A stretch of 64,000 nt of DNA from Miniphocaeibacter halophilus (lineage in GTDB: Bacteria; Bacillota; Clostridia; Tissierellales; Peptoniphilaceae), in the NCBI RefSeq assembly GCF_016458825.1, contig NZ_CP066744.1:2105868-2169867 (forward strand), given 5' to 3'. The notes beneath the pieces were generated by a model. The model saw only the letters and a list, made by a program, of their open reading frames with translations. It was not told the DNA's origin and ran no database searches. Made by a program: the position numbers and the translations under genes. Below are positions 33,736-43,046 of the stretch, piece after piece. Position 1 is the stretch's first letter; the number at the start of each line of letters is the position of its first letter.

Positions 33736-34582
33736 TTAAACTATTTTCTTTTGCTGTAACTAACTGTTCCATTAATAATGTTGAAGTTATTTTACCAACT
33801 CCACCTAATCTTGGTGTAATGCCTTTAACGTAACCTTTTAAATCTTCAAAATCTGCATCACCTGATAATTTTCCATTTTCATCTAAGGAAACTCCAACAT
33901 CAATTACTATTGAATCTTCAGTTAATGAATCTCTTTTTAAGCTTTTTGCTCTTCCTGTTGCTGTAACTACTACATCTGCCTCTTTTAATATTTTTTTAAG
34001 GTCTTTTGTTTTAGAATGACAGATTATTGGAGTTCCGTTTTTACCTAACACCATCATAGCTAAAGGTTTTCCCAATACCATTGACCTATTTATTATTGCT
34101 ACTGTTTTTCCAGTTAAATCTATATTATAGTATTCTAAAATTTTCATTGAAGCAAAAGGTGTTGCAGGTTGAAAACTGGTAAAATCTCCTTGGAATATTT
34201 TTGCTAAATTTAATGGTGACATACAATCAACATCTTTTTTCCATGATATTGTTTCTTGAATTAATTCCTCATCAATATGCTTTGGTAAAGGTCTAAATAA
34301 AATGATTCCTGTAACAGACTCATCAACATTAAGTTTTTCCATTTCACTTTTTAATTCTTCTGTTGAAATGTTTTCTTCTAAAACAACTTGTTGGATATCT
34401 ATTCCATATCCATCACCTTTTTTTAATAAACTTTTTTCATAAGAAATATCATTAGGATTTTCACCTACTCTAACTATTGCAAGTTTAGGTGTAGCACCTT
34501 TTTCAGATAAAACCTTTACTCTAGATATAATATTTTCCTCTAGTTCTTTTGCCAGCTCATTCGAGCTTAATATAGCTTCCAT
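33731..34582 (-). CDS. folD: FolD-family methylenetetrahydrofolate dehydrogenase, catalytic residues altered
   Basis: FolD normally oxidises 5,10-methylene-THF and hydrolyses methenyl-THF to formyl-THF. The 283 residues align over the full length, with the NAD(P) region KTVAIINRSMVLGKPLAMMVL, ICHSKT, TATGRAKS and a terminal PRLGGVGKITSTLL. In the N-terminal active site Tyr48 and Lys54 remain. The position equal to E. coli Lys54 is Leu52 (SYEKSLLKKG), and that equal to Gln98 is Phe96 (GIILFRPLP). Asp119 (DVDCM) is kept. Loss of the Lys/Gln pair predicts weak or absent cyclohydrolase activity and perhaps a dehydrogenase-only enzyme (inference). The gene overlaps the YfcE-like gene by 16 bases. 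Confidence 0.85.
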   Translation of the reverse strand: MEAILSSNELAKELEENIISRVKVLSEKGATPKLAIVRVGENPNDISYEKSLLKKGDGYGIDIQQVVLEENISTEELKSEMEKLNVDESVTGIILFRPLPKHIDEELIQETISWKKDVDCMSPLNLAKIFQGDFTSFQPATPFASMKILEYYNIDLTGKTVAIINRSMVLGKPLAMMVLGKNGTPIICHSKTKDLKKILKEADVVVTATGRAKSLKRDSLTEDSIVIDVGVSLDENGKLSGDADFEDLKGYVKGITPRLGGVGKITSTLLMEQLVTAKENSLK

Positions 34583-35058
34583 TTTGACCTCCTAAATTTT
34601 ATTCTTTCTAATTCCATTGTATCTAAATCCAAAATAACAAAACTTTTATCATCTCCATATCTTGGATAACTTGGACTTCCAGGATTTATTACCCATACAC
34701 CATCAACAACCTCATTAAAATATACATGTGTATGACCATAAAGCGCTATTTTTGCATTAGCTTTTTTTGCTCTTTTTACAAGATTACCAACGCCTCTATA
34801 AACATTATAACGATGACCATGAGTAATAAAAAAATCTATGCCATTAAGATTAATAAACAGATCTTCTAATTCATTATTAGCTAAATAGTCGTTGTTGCCT
34901 TTTACTACATAGGAAATTTTATTTGTAATTAGTCCAATGTCTCTACCATCATCAGAAAAATCTCCTAAATGAATAATTAAATCAATATTATGTTTTTCAA
35001 TTTCTTCAATTACATTATCGAAGCTCCCATGAGTATCACTAATTATAGCTACTTTCAT
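34567..35058 (-). CDS. YfcE/MJ0936-family metallophosphodiesterase
   Basis: A 163-residue single-domain phosphoesterase with IISDTHGSFDN at the start, HLGDFSDD, VKGNNDY, ITHGHRYN and LYGHTHV. Family members hydrolyse small phosphodiesters with Mn2+ in the cytoplasm; the natural substrate is unknown. In many Firmicutes this gene is adjacent to rdgB, as here, where the two overlap by 20 bases. That arrangement hints at a shared role in nucleotide quality control. Confidence 0.88.
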   Translation of the reverse strand: MKVAIISDTHGSFDNVIEEIEKHNIDLIIHLGDFSDDGRDIGLITNKISYVVKGNNDYLANNELEDLFINLNGIDFFITHGHRYNVYRGVGNLVKRAKKANAKIALYGHTHVYFNEVVDGVWVINPGSPSYPRYGDDKSFVILDLDTMELERIKFRRSKWKLY

Positions 35059-35644
35059 TTAACACATCCACCAATAATATTTTTAACTTGTCTAAAGCTT
35101 TTGCCCTATGACTTAATTTATTTTTTTCATCTAAACCTAATTGAGCAAATGTTTTTGTATAGCCTTTTGGAATGAAAATTTTGTCATATCCAAAACCACC
35201 TTCACCTGTTTCTTTAAAAGCTATACTACCTTCACAAATACCTTCAACAATATGTTCTTTGCCTTTGTCATCTATTAAAACTAAAACAGTTTTAAAATAA
35301 GCTGTTCTATCTTCAATATTTTCTAAAGATTTTAGCATTTTTAATCTATTATCTTTTTCAGAACAATTTTCTCCTGCATACCTTGCTGTATGAACTCCCG
35401 GTTCTCCATTTAAAGCATTGACAAAAAGTCCTGTATCATCAGCAAGAGTATATCCACCAATTTTTTGATGAATATACTCAGCTTTAATTTTAGCATTACC
35501 CTCTAATGTATCAGCATTTTCTTCTATATCCTCAATTGATATAATATCAGATATACTTAAAACTTCAATATTTAGTTCTTTTAATATAGTTTTTATCTCT
35601 TTTACTTTTCCTTTATTGTGAGTTGCCAATACTAATCTTTTCAT
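35039..35644 (-). CDS. rdgB: XTP/dITP pyrophosphatase (RdgB/HAM1)
   Basis: This enzyme removes non-canonical purine triphosphates (dITP, XTP) to protect DNA. Motifs are LVLATHNKGKVKEIK at the start, ADDTGLFVNALNGEPGV with the metal-binding Asp near residue 70, ARYAGE, and FGYDKIFIPKG then LSHRAKAL near the end. At 201 residues it has the family length. It lies between gatB (3-base gap) and the phosphodiesterase gene in one operon. Confidence 0.93.
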   Translation of the reverse strand: MKRLVLATHNKGKVKEIKTILKELNIEVLSISDIISIEDIEENADTLEGNAKIKAEYIHQKIGGYTLADDTGLFVNALNGEPGVHTARYAGENCSEKDNRLKMLKSLENIEDRTAYFKTVLVLIDDKGKEHIVEGICEGSIAFKETGEGGFGYDKIFIPKGYTKTFAQLGLDEKNKLSHRAKALDKLKILLVDVLNESSYN

Positions 35645-35647
35645 TTT

Positions 35648-37075
35648 TCACCTAACTAATTTTTTCAAAATCATTTCATTGAATTTTTGAGGATTTCCCT
35701 TGCCTTTTGAAGCCTTCATACATTGTCCTACTAAAAATCCTAAAGCTCTGTCCTTACCATTTTTATAGTCATTAATAGATTCTTGATTATTTGCTAAAAC
35801 TTCATCTACTATTTTTTCTAATACAGAATCATCATTTACTTGGATAAGTCCTTTTTCTTTTACATATTCTTCCGGATCAAAATTATCTTCAAATAATTTT
35901 CTTAAAACTTTTTTACCAGTATTATTGTTTATATCTTTATTTTTTATTAAATTTAATAGTTTAGCGAAATTTTTGCTTTCCATTTTTATTTCTTCAAATT
36001 CAATTTCTGCTTCATTTACCCTACGTAAAACATCAGATAATAACCAATTACTAACTAATTGAGGATCTTTTACCTCTTTTGTAACAATTTCAAAGTATTT
36101 GGAAAGATATTTATTTCTTGATAATATATCTGCATCATATTCTGATATATTATATTCTTTTATAAATCTTTTCATTAACTGTGAAGGAAGTTCCGGTAAG
36201 TTATTTTTTATTTCTTCTATAAATTCATCTTCTACAATAGTTACAGGAATATCCCCTTCTACTGAAAATCTGTAATCACTACCTTCTTCTTTTCTTCTCA
36301 TTACAACTGTAGAATTACTAGCGTCATCCCATCTTCTTGTTTCTTTGAATCCTTCATCTTTGTTTTCTAACATTTCAAGATGTCTTTTTTCTTCATAGTT
36401 TATTGCTTTATAAACCGCTTTAAAGGAATTCAAATTCTTTACTTCCGTAATTCTAGTTTTAAAATTACTATCTTCATCTATAACATTTATGTTAACATCA
36501 CATCTTAATGAACCTTGTTCCATTTTAACATCTGAAATACCAATGAATTTAAGGGTTTCTTTTAAGTTTTCTAAAAATTCTTTAGCTTCATCAGCATTTG
36601 ACATTTCAGGCTCAGAAACTATTTCAATTAGGGGAACTCCTGCCCTATTATAGTCCAATAAAGTATTACCCTCTTCGTTATGAATTGATTTTCCGGTATC
36701 CTCTTCTATGTGAATTCTAATAAGTCCAATTTTTTTTATACCATCTTTTGTATGAACTTCTATATAACCATTTTCGCATAAAGGCATGTCTTGTTGTGTA
36801 ATTTGGTATCCTTTTGTTAAATCCGGATAAAAGTATTTTTTTCTATCCATTTTAAAACTATTTCTTATATTACAATTAAAAGATAGTCCTGCCATTATAG
36901 CATATTCTAATGCCTTTTTGTTCATAACAGGCAATGCACCTGGATGTCCTAAACAAATTGGACAAACATTTGTATTAGGAGCAGAACCAAATTCATTTTT
37001 ACAGCCACAGAACATTTTACTATTTGTTGAAAGTTCTACGTGAATTTCTAGGCCAATTAAAGTTTTATAATTCAT
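35648..37075 (-). CDS. gatB: Asp/Glu-tRNA amidotransferase subunit B
   Basis: GatB is the kinase and tRNA-binding subunit of the amidotransferase that turns Glu-tRNA(Gln) and Asp-tRNA(Asn) into Gln- and Asn-tRNA. The 475 residues show LIGLEIHVELST-SKMFCGC, CPICLGHPGALP, KYFYPDLTKGYQITQQ, LDYNRAGVPLIEIVSEP and the C-terminal YqeY-like tail (ALGFLVGQCMKASKGKGNP). It follows gatA with a 1-base stop/start overlap. The window contains no glutaminyl-tRNA synthetase. Confidence 0.97.
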   Translation of the reverse strand: MNYKTLIGLEIHVELSTNSKMFCGCKNEFGSAPNTNVCPICLGHPGALPVMNKKALEYAIMAGLSFNCNIRNSFKMDRKKYFYPDLTKGYQITQQDMPLCENGYIEVHTKDGIKKIGLIRIHIEEDTGKSIHNEEGNTLLDYNRAGVPLIEIVSEPEMSNADEAKEFLENLKETLKFIGISDVKMEQGSLRCDVNINVIDEDSNFKTRITEVKNLNSFKAVYKAINYEEKRHLEMLENKDEGFKETRRWDDASNSTVVMRRKEEGSDYRFSVEGDIPVTIVEDEFIEEIKNNLPELPSQLMKRFIKEYNISEYDADILSRNKYLSKYFEIVTKEVKDPQLVSNWLLSDVLRRVNEAEIEFEEIKMESKNFAKLLNLIKNKDINNNTGKKVLRKLFEDNFDPEEYVKEKGLIQVNDDSVLEKIVDEVLANNQESINDYKNGKDRALGFLVGQCMKASKGKGNPQKFNEMILKKLVR

Positions 37076-38475
37076 TAATTGTTACTCCTTTCATAATAAT
37101 ACGCTGCATTTAGTATTTCTTCATCTTCATATCTTTTTCCAATAAATTGAATTGAACCGGAAATACCTTTTCTAACAGGTATAGAAATACAACATAGACC
37201 ACAAAGATTTACTGGAACATTAAAAGTGCCACTATCATAAACTGATAGAGGATCTTCTGTTCTAGAGCCTATTTCATAAGGTAAATTAGTTGTTGTAGGA
37301 GTTAAAATAATATCAACTTTTTCAAAATGAGCATCAAACTCATCAGACATTAACTTTCTAACTTTTTGACCTTGTTTATATAATTCTTGATTATTCTCAG
37401 CAGCTAAAAACAATGTTCCCATGGCAATTCTTCTTTTAGTTTCTTCACCAAAGCCTTCGCTTCTTGTATTAATATATAAATCATCAGTTGTTTCATATTC
37501 ATCTGTTAAACATCCATATCTTATACCATCAAATCTGGACATATTACTACTTACTTCTGAAGACATCACTACAGAATATACAGCTGTAGAATACTTTAAA
37601 TATTTAAAATCCAGTTCTACAATTTCTGCACCTAAAGATTTTATTTTATCTACTGCTAATTCATAATCTTTTTTAACTGCTTCCTCTATTTCAAATTTAT
37701 CTAAATTAATAATACCAATTTTCTTATTTTTAAAATTATAATTATCTTCTATTTGGAAATTTATACTTTCTTTTAAAGTTGAATTCATATCTTTACTGTC
37801 ATTTCCACCAATAACATTTGTAGTTGTAACAATATCTTCAACACAGTTTGAAAGAATTCCTATTTGGTCTAGAGTATTTGCCATTGAAACTACACCGGCT
37901 CTTGAAATAGTACCATAACTTGGCATATAGCCATATATATTACAATACGAAGCTGGTTGCCTTACAGAACCACCACTGTCTGACCCTAAAGAAATCATAG
38001 CTAAATCTGCTGCGACTGAAGCAGCCGAACCTGAAGAAGAACCTCCCGGAATTAGTTTATTGTCAATAGGATTTTTTGTTGGACCAAAATATGATGTTTC
38101 AGATGAACTTCCCATAGCAAATTCGTCCATATTAACTTTCCCTATTATTACAGCATCTTCTTCAATTAATTTATCCACTACAGTAGCATTAAAAATAGGC
38201 TCAAAATTTTCTAGCATTTTTGAACCACAAGTCATTTTTAATTTATCGTAAGAAATATTATCTTTTAAAGTAACGGGAATTCCAAAAAGAATACCACAAT
38301 TACTATTTTGTTTTTCTTCTAATTTTTCAATTTGCCTAAAGATATCTTCCTTGTTAAAAGAAATAAAAATATTTAAATCCTTTTTTGTTTCAATCTTTTC
38401 TATTAATTTAGTATAATATGATCTTAAATCAATCTCACCTGAGACAAAACTATTTCTTAATTCTTTTATATTCAT
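37075..38475 (-). CDS. gatA: Asp/Glu-tRNA amidotransferase subunit A
   Basis: GatA is the glutaminase subunit that supplies ammonia. It belongs to the amidase-signature family, with catalytic Lys in GIPVTLKDNI (about residue 73) and the Ser-cis-Ser region PGGSSSGSAASVAADLAMISLGSDSGGSVRQPA. At 466 residues it is slightly shorter than the usual 480-490 but has all motifs. It overlaps gatC and gatB by single bases, giving a tightly coupled gatC-gatA-gatB operon. Confidence 0.97.
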   Translation of the reverse strand: MNIKELRNSFVSGEIDLRSYYTKLIEKIETKKDLNIFISFNKEDIFRQIEKLEEKQNSNCGILFGIPVTLKDNISYDKLKMTCGSKMLENFEPIFNATVVDKLIEEDAVIIGKVNMDEFAMGSSSETSYFGPTKNPIDNKLIPGGSSSGSAASVAADLAMISLGSDSGGSVRQPASYCNIYGYMPSYGTISRAGVVSMANTLDQIGILSNCVEDIVTTTNVIGGNDSKDMNSTLKESINFQIEDNYNFKNKKIGIINLDKFEIEEAVKKDYELAVDKIKSLGAEIVELDFKYLKYSTAVYSVVMSSEVSSNMSRFDGIRYGCLTDEYETTDDLYINTRSEGFGEETKRRIAMGTLFLAAENNQELYKQGQKVRKLMSDEFDAHFEKVDIILTPTTTNLPYEIGSRTEDPLSVYDSGTFNVPVNLCGLCCISIPVRKGISGSIQFIGKRYEDEEILNAAYYYERSNN

Positions 38476-38759
38476 TATTCAACAACCTTTTTTAATCTAA
38501 AATATCCATATTCCCTATCTGTAGAATTTTTTAAAGCCATTTCCCTATCTACGCTTTTTTCTACATTGTCCTCTCTTAAAACAGATTTGTGATTTGATAC
38601 CATTTCTAACATATCAACTTCTTCTGTATCTACTTCCATAATACTATTTGCAAATTCTAATACAGTATTAAATTTATTTTTCATTATTTCAAGTTCATCT
38701 TCTCTAATATTTAATTTAGCTAAAGAATAAACTCTTTTTACTTCATTTATATCAATCAT
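38475..38759 (-). CDS. gatC: Asp/Glu-tRNA amidotransferase subunit C
   Basis: The small subunit stabilises GatA and joins it to GatB. The 94 residues show INEVKRVYSLAKLNIREDELE at the start and the typical LEMVSNHKSVLREDNVE with Arg-Glu-Asp. It is the first gene of the gatCAB-rdgB-phosphodiesterase-folD series. Confidence 0.94.
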   Translation of the reverse strand: MIDINEVKRVYSLAKLNIREDELEIMKNKFNTVLEFANSIMEVDTEEVDMLEMVSNHKSVLREDNVEKSVDREMALKNSTDREYGYFRLKKVVE

Positions 38760-38855
38760 AAGTTCTCCTAATTATAATAATATCTAATTAATTTTATCAT
38801 ATTTTTATTTGCTTTTCATTAAATTATTAATAGTAGCTATCATTAATTATATTTA

Positions 38856-39734
38856 TTAAAGCTTTCCAATAGCATTTTCTCTGCCATAATAGAATAAATA
38901 TTGTTGTGCATATCCTGCTAAATCGCCAAATATTTCACTTGCATATTTACCAATTAGTTTTATATTTGTTTCCTTCTTAATATATAATTCTTCCATTACT
39001 CTTTTAATCCATACATCTACTGGAAAAGTTTCACTTCTGCCATAGGAAAAAAGCATAATACAAGATGCAACCTTAGGTCCTACTCCCGGAAGTCTTTCTA
39101 ATTCCTTTCTTAATTCCTCACTATTTAAATTAACTGATTCTTTAATAGAAAAATCATTATTTGCTATTAGTTTAGAAGTTTCAATTATTCTTTTATCTCT
39201 AAAACCAACTCTAGCAACTTCTCGTAATTCTTCTACTGAAACTTTAGATAAATTTTCTGCACTAGGAAAGGAAAAATAATCCTGACCTCTAAAGTTTTCT
39301 ATGAATTCACCATAATTTTTAGAAATAATTTCAATGGATTTTTTAATTCTAGGTATTTGATTATTTGCAGAAATAATAAAAGAAATTATTGTTTCAAATT
39401 TTTCTTGATTTAATATTCTTATACCATACCCATAATCAACTGCATCTTTTATGGTTTTTTCTAATGATAATTCTTTTTTTATATTATTATAGTCTGTTTT
39501 TAAATCAAAATAATCAATCCATATATTATTAAAATCTTCTTCATTTGTATTGCTAAATACTATTTCATCATTACTTTGAAAAATATTTATAACTCTACCT
39601 TTTGCAACACAGGTATAGGAATTATCTTCTTCTCTTTTCCATCTAAAAGCCTGTCCGCATTCAAAAATATGTTTTGGATTGAAATCATTATTACTTTTTA
39701 TTATTATATTTTTATTTTTTATTTTATATTTCAT
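38856..39734 (-). CDS. 8-oxoguanine DNA glycosylase/AP lyase (OGG1 type)
   Basis: Base-excision repair enzyme. The N-terminal OGG-type domain contains FECGQAFRWKRE, which is followed by the HhH-GPD domain with RDKRIIE and LPGVGPKVASCIMLFSYGR, giving the catalytic Lys in GPKVASC, and FPVDVWIKRV with the catalytic Asp. This arrangement matches clostridial OGG1-like glycosylases that cleave 8-oxoG opposite C. The start was moved to 39734, where AGGTGA precedes ATG and the frame begins MKYKIKN; a longer frame starts inside the preceding terminator. The protein is 292 residues. Confidence 0.9.
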   Translation of the reverse strand: MKYKIKNKNIIIKSNNDFNPKHIFECGQAFRWKREEDNSYTCVAKGRVINIFQSNDEIVFSNTNEEDFNNIWIDYFDLKTDYNNIKKELSLEKTIKDAVDYGYGIRILNQEKFETIISFIISANNQIPRIKKSIEIISKNYGEFIENFRGQDYFSFPSAENLSKVSVEELREVARVGFRDKRIIETSKLIANNDFSIKESVNLNSEELRKELERLPGVGPKVASCIMLFSYGRSETFPVDVWIKRVMEELYIKKETNIKLIGKYASEIFGDLAGYAQQYLFYYGRENAIGKL

Positions 39735-39750
39735 ATCTTCACCTAAAAAA

Positions 39751-39780
39751 GTCATAATATGAATTATATCACATTATGAC
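39751..39780 (-). terminator. Terminator of the glutamate dehydrogenase gene
   Basis: AAAGTCATAATGTG and CATATTATGAC form a stem with an 8-base loop. On the minus strand TTTTTTA follows, 9 bases after the gene end. Confidence 0.75.
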
Positions 39781-39788
39781 TTTCATTT

Positions 39789-41054
39789 TTAATACCAGCC
39801 TCTAAATTTCATTACTTCGGCAACTTTTTTAACAGAGAACATATATGAAGCCTCTCTAAAAGATACCTTGTAATCTTCTTTAATTTCTAAGATATTTTCA
39901 AAAGCAGTTACCATGGCATTTTCTTGTTTATCAGCAACTTCTTTTTCTTCCCAATAATATCCGTAAAGGTTTTGAACCCATTCAAAGTATGAAACAGTTA
40001 CCCCTCCGGAATTAGCTAAAATATCCGGAATTACAACTATGTTTTTATTGTTTAAAATTTCATCGGCCTCCAGGGTTATAGGTCCATTTGCAGCCTCTAC
40101 AATCATATCTGATTTAATTAATTTTGCTTCATTAGTTGAAATCGCATTTTCTAAAGCAGCTGGAACTATTAAGTCTATATCCAAACTCCAAAAATCATCC
40201 ATGGATATTTCTTTAGCATCATCAATATTTTGCAGTATTTTATATTCATTCATACTGGAATTTAATTCTTCATATGATAAGCCTGAATCTTTGTATATTG
40301 CATAAGTTCCTTTTGATGGATGATACTCAGATACAGCAACTACTTTAGCGCCTAGCTCTTCTAAATATTTTACAACAAAACTTCCTACATTACCAAACCC
40401 TTGTACAGCTACTTTAGAACCTACAATATTTTTACCAATACTTTTGAAAGTTTCTCTAGATATTATTGCAACACCTAGACCTGTTGCTTCAGTTCTACCT
40501 TTTGAGCCACCAAATACAATTGGTTTTCCGGTTATAACACCGTTTAAATGTTCACCTTTTATTGTAATATACTCATCTATCATCCAACTCATTATTTGTG
40601 CATTAGTTCCAACATCCGGAGCTGGAATATCTATGTTTTCACCTAAATATTTATAAGTTTTTCTAATAAAACCTCTTGCTAGTCTTTCTAATTCTCCCTG
40701 TGAAAGTTTTGAAGGATCAACTGCAATGCCTCCTTTTCCACCGCCATAAGGAATTCCCGTAACGCAGCACTTAAAAGTCATCCACATTGACAAGGCCTTT
40801 ACTTCATCTAAATTAACTTGAGGATGAAACCTTATTCCACCTTTACTAGGTCCAACAGCTGTACTATGTGCCGATCTATAGCCCTTAAATACTTGAACCG
40901 TTCCATCATCCATTTTTACAGGAATTGAAACTTCTATAACTCTTTCAGGTTCTTTTAATAATTCATATATGGCAGAATCTAAATTTAATTTATCACATGC
41001 AGTTTTTAATTGTGTCTGAGCACTTATTAAGGGGTTTAACACCTCATTACTCAT
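39789..41054 (-). CDS. gdhA: Glutamate dehydrogenase
   Basis: Converts glutamate to 2-oxoglutarate and ammonia with NAD(P); in amino-acid-fermenting anaerobes it opens the glutamate pathway. The 421 residues show KGYRSAHSTAVGPSKGGIRFH, GIPYGGGKGGIAVDPSKLS with the catalytic Lys, PAPDVGTNAQIMSWM, VAVQGFGNVGSFV for the Rossmann fold, and NSGGVTVSYFEWVQNLYG. It is the short hexameric (RocG/GluD) type. The start was set at 41054, where AGAGGGA precedes ATG; another ATG eight codons upstream lacks a site. The gene stands alone between two terminators or gaps. Confidence 0.95.
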   Translation of the reverse strand: MSNEVLNPLISAQTQLKTACDKLNLDSAIYELLKEPERVIEVSIPVKMDDGTVQVFKGYRSAHSTAVGPSKGGIRFHPQVNLDEVKALSMWMTFKCCVTGIPYGGGKGGIAVDPSKLSQGELERLARGFIRKTYKYLGENIDIPAPDVGTNAQIMSWMIDEYITIKGEHLNGVITGKPIVFGGSKGRTEATGLGVAIISRETFKSIGKNIVGSKVAVQGFGNVGSFVVKYLEELGAKVVAVSEYHPSKGTYAIYKDSGLSYEELNSSMNEYKILQNIDDAKEISMDDFWSLDIDLIVPAALENAISTNEAKLIKSDMIVEAANGPITLEADEILNNKNIVVIPDILANSGGVTVSYFEWVQNLYGYYWEEKEVADKQENAMVTAFENILEIKEDYKVSFREASYMFSVKKVAEVMKFRGWY

Positions 41055-41126
41055 TATATCCCTCTTTCCTTTATTCATCCTTTTGTTAAACTATTTTACT
41101 ACATTAAACTAATCTAATCAATGTTT

Positions 41127-41375
41127 TTATAAAATTTCTTCAATGTTAAAGAATACATCTCCATCTTTATAGAAGCATGGAATACCTACAGAGCCGTTAT
41201 TTTTAATTTTTTCAAATTTAGTATTACTATCTCTAATTATTAAAAATCTTTTTAGATTAGGAATTGAATCAGTTATATTAACAAATTCATAAGAAATATT
41301 TTTTCTATCTAACTCTTCTAATGCAGGTGGACAATCCGGACATTTATCTGATCCAAAAACTATTAATTTTTCCAT
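41127..41375 (-). CDS. Glutaredoxin-like protein
   Basis: An 82-residue thioredoxin-fold protein with active-site CPDC (residues 13-16) in KLIVFGSDKCPDCPPALEEL and a cis-Pro region VGIPCFYKDG that carries an extra Cys. It resembles the small glutaredoxin-related proteins of Clostridia, thought to handle thiol exchange. Its start ATG overlaps the glyS stop by one base, so it is translated from the glyS messenger and falls under T-box control. Confidence 0.8.
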   Translation of the reverse strand: MEKLIVFGSDKCPDCPPALEELDRKNISYEFVNITDSIPNLKRFLIIRDSNTKFEKIKNNGSVGIPCFYKDGDVFFNIEEIL

Positions 41376-42769
41376 TAAAACATAGTCCTTTCATTAATAT
41401 AATCAATAAGTTCATCTATTTTTATACGATCTTGTTTCATTGTGTCCCTATCTCTTATAGTGACAGAATTATCCTCTAAGGTATCAAAATCTACTGTAAT
41501 ACAGAAAGGAGTTCCTGCTTCATCCTGTCTTCTGTACCTTTTTCCAATTGAGCCAGAAACGTCAGTGTCTACATTAAATTCTTTTGATAATAATTCATAA
41601 ACTTCATCACTTTTGTCAGAAAGTTTTTTTGTTAAAGGTAGAACAGCTGCTTTATATGGTGCAAGAGCTGGATGTAGGTGAAGAACATTTCTTGTAGTTC
41701 CGTCTTCCAATTCCTCTTCTTCATAAGCATTGCATAAAAACATTAAGAACATTCTGTCTACTCCTACTGACGGTTCAACACAATAAGGTATATATTTTTC
41801 ATTTGTTTGTGGATCTGTGTAAGTAAAGTCAATTCCTGAACCTTCAATATGTTGTTTTAAATCATAGTCGGTTCTGTCTGCAATCCCCCATAGTTCTCCC
41901 CATCCAAAAGGATACAAATATTCTATATCAGTTGTAGCTACACTGTAAAAAGAAAGTTCTTCTTCACCATGATCTCTCATTCTAAGTCTTTCTTCCTTAA
42001 TTCCTAAATTTAACAAGAAGTTCTTACAGTAGGTTCTCCAATAATTAAACCATTCTAGGTCCTCGCCAGGTTTACAGAAAAATTCTAATTCCATTTGTTC
42101 AAATTCTCTAGTTCTAAAAATAAAATTACCTGGTGTAATTTCATTTCTAAAAGATTTTCCTATTTGTCCTATTCCAAAAGGAATTTTCTTTCTAGAAGTT
42201 CTTTGAACATTTTTAAAATTAACAAAGATTCCCTGTGCTGTTTCCGGTCTTAAGTATAATTCTGAGGTACTATCTTCAGTAACACCTTGGAAAGTTTTAA
42301 ACATTAAATTGAACTTTCTTATATCTGTAAAATTATGTTTTCCGCATTTTGGACAACTAATATTCTCTTCTTCAATAATATTTCTCAATTCCTCGCTTGT
42401 ATATCCATCTAAGCCAACAACTTCTTCATTTTTTTCATTTAAAAAATAATCTTCCACTAAATTATCTGCTCTAAATCTAGACTTACATTCTTTACAATCA
42501 ATTAGTGGATCTGAAAAACCTCCAACATGGCCTGATGCAACCCAAACTGATGGATTCATAAGAATTGCTGCATCAACTCCCACATTATATTTACTTTCTT
42601 GTATAAATTTTTTCCACCATGCCTTTTTAATATTATTTTTTAATTCCACTCCTAAAGGACCATAGTCCCATGTATTTGACAATCCTCCATATATTTCAGA
42701 GCCTGGATAAACAAATCCTCTCATTTTAGCAAGACTAACAATATTTTCCATTTTAATTTCTTTGGCCAT
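41375..42769 (-). CDS. glyS: Glycyl-tRNA synthetase, single-chain type
   Basis: Charges tRNA-Gly. This is the homodimeric (alpha2) form used by Gram-positive bacteria, archaea and eukaryotes, not the GlyQ/GlyS tetramer. The 464 residues show [26 protein letters not shown] at the start (motif 1 region), two CxxC pairs in CKECKSRF and [19 protein letters not shown], the motif 2 [33 protein letters not shown] (motif 3), and an anticodon-binding C-terminus with [10 protein letters not shown]. It starts after TAGGAGGA and is preceded by a T-box leader. Confidence 0.96.
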   Translation of the reverse strand: MAKEIKMENIVSLAKMRGFVYPGSEIYGGLSNTWDYGPLGVELKNNIKKAWWKKFIQESKYNVGVDAAILMNPSVWVASGHVGGFSDPLIDCKECKSRFRADNLVEDYFLNEKNEEVVGLDGYTSEELRNIIEEENISCPKCGKHNFTDIRKFNLMFKTFQGVTEDSTSELYLRPETAQGIFVNFKNVQRTSRKKIPFGIGQIGKSFRNEITPGNFIFRTREFEQMELEFFCKPGEDLEWFNYWRTYCKNFLLNLGIKEERLRMRDHGEEELSFYSVATTDIEYLYPFGWGELWGIADRTDYDLKQHIEGSGIDFTYTDPQTNEKYIPYCVEPSVGVDRMFLMFLCNAYEEEELEDGTTRNVLHLHPALAPYKAAVLPLTKKLSDKSDEVYELLSKEFNVDTDVSGSIGKRYRRQDEAGTPFCITVDFDTLEDNSVTIRDRDTMKQDRIKIDELIDYINERTMF

Positions 42770-42791
42770 AACTTCCTCCTAAACTTTATTA

Positions 42792-43000
42792 AAAAATAAA
42801 AAAACTCCCATACCACTAGCTTACGCTAGGGACGAAAGTTTTCCGCGGTTCCACCCTATTTACGACTTATGTCGTCACTTGATTAACGAACTCAGAGTTG
42901 CCCAATATAAAATATTTACTAATTTCCACCAACTATTAGCTCTCTATAAAATATATTTATAAATATTTCTCATCATAGTTCTATTAAAATTTTATCTTAA
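42792..43000 (-). promoter_or_regulatory. T-box leader of glyS
   Basis: The minus strand contains the T-box AGGGTGGAACCGCGG (42843-42857). It is followed by a terminator stem (AACTTTC...CCTAGC / GCTAG...GGGAGTT) and a T run at about 42794-42803. The proposed specifier is GGC (Gly) at 42900-42902 in the context TTGGGCAACTC, matching the tRNA-Gly(GCC) encoded at 18.5 kb. The leader also shares the GGACGAAAG-complement block with the thrS leader. Confidence 0.9.
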
Positions 43001-43046
43001 ACAATTAAAGGCATTCGATATGAATTATTCAAATATTAATAAAAAT

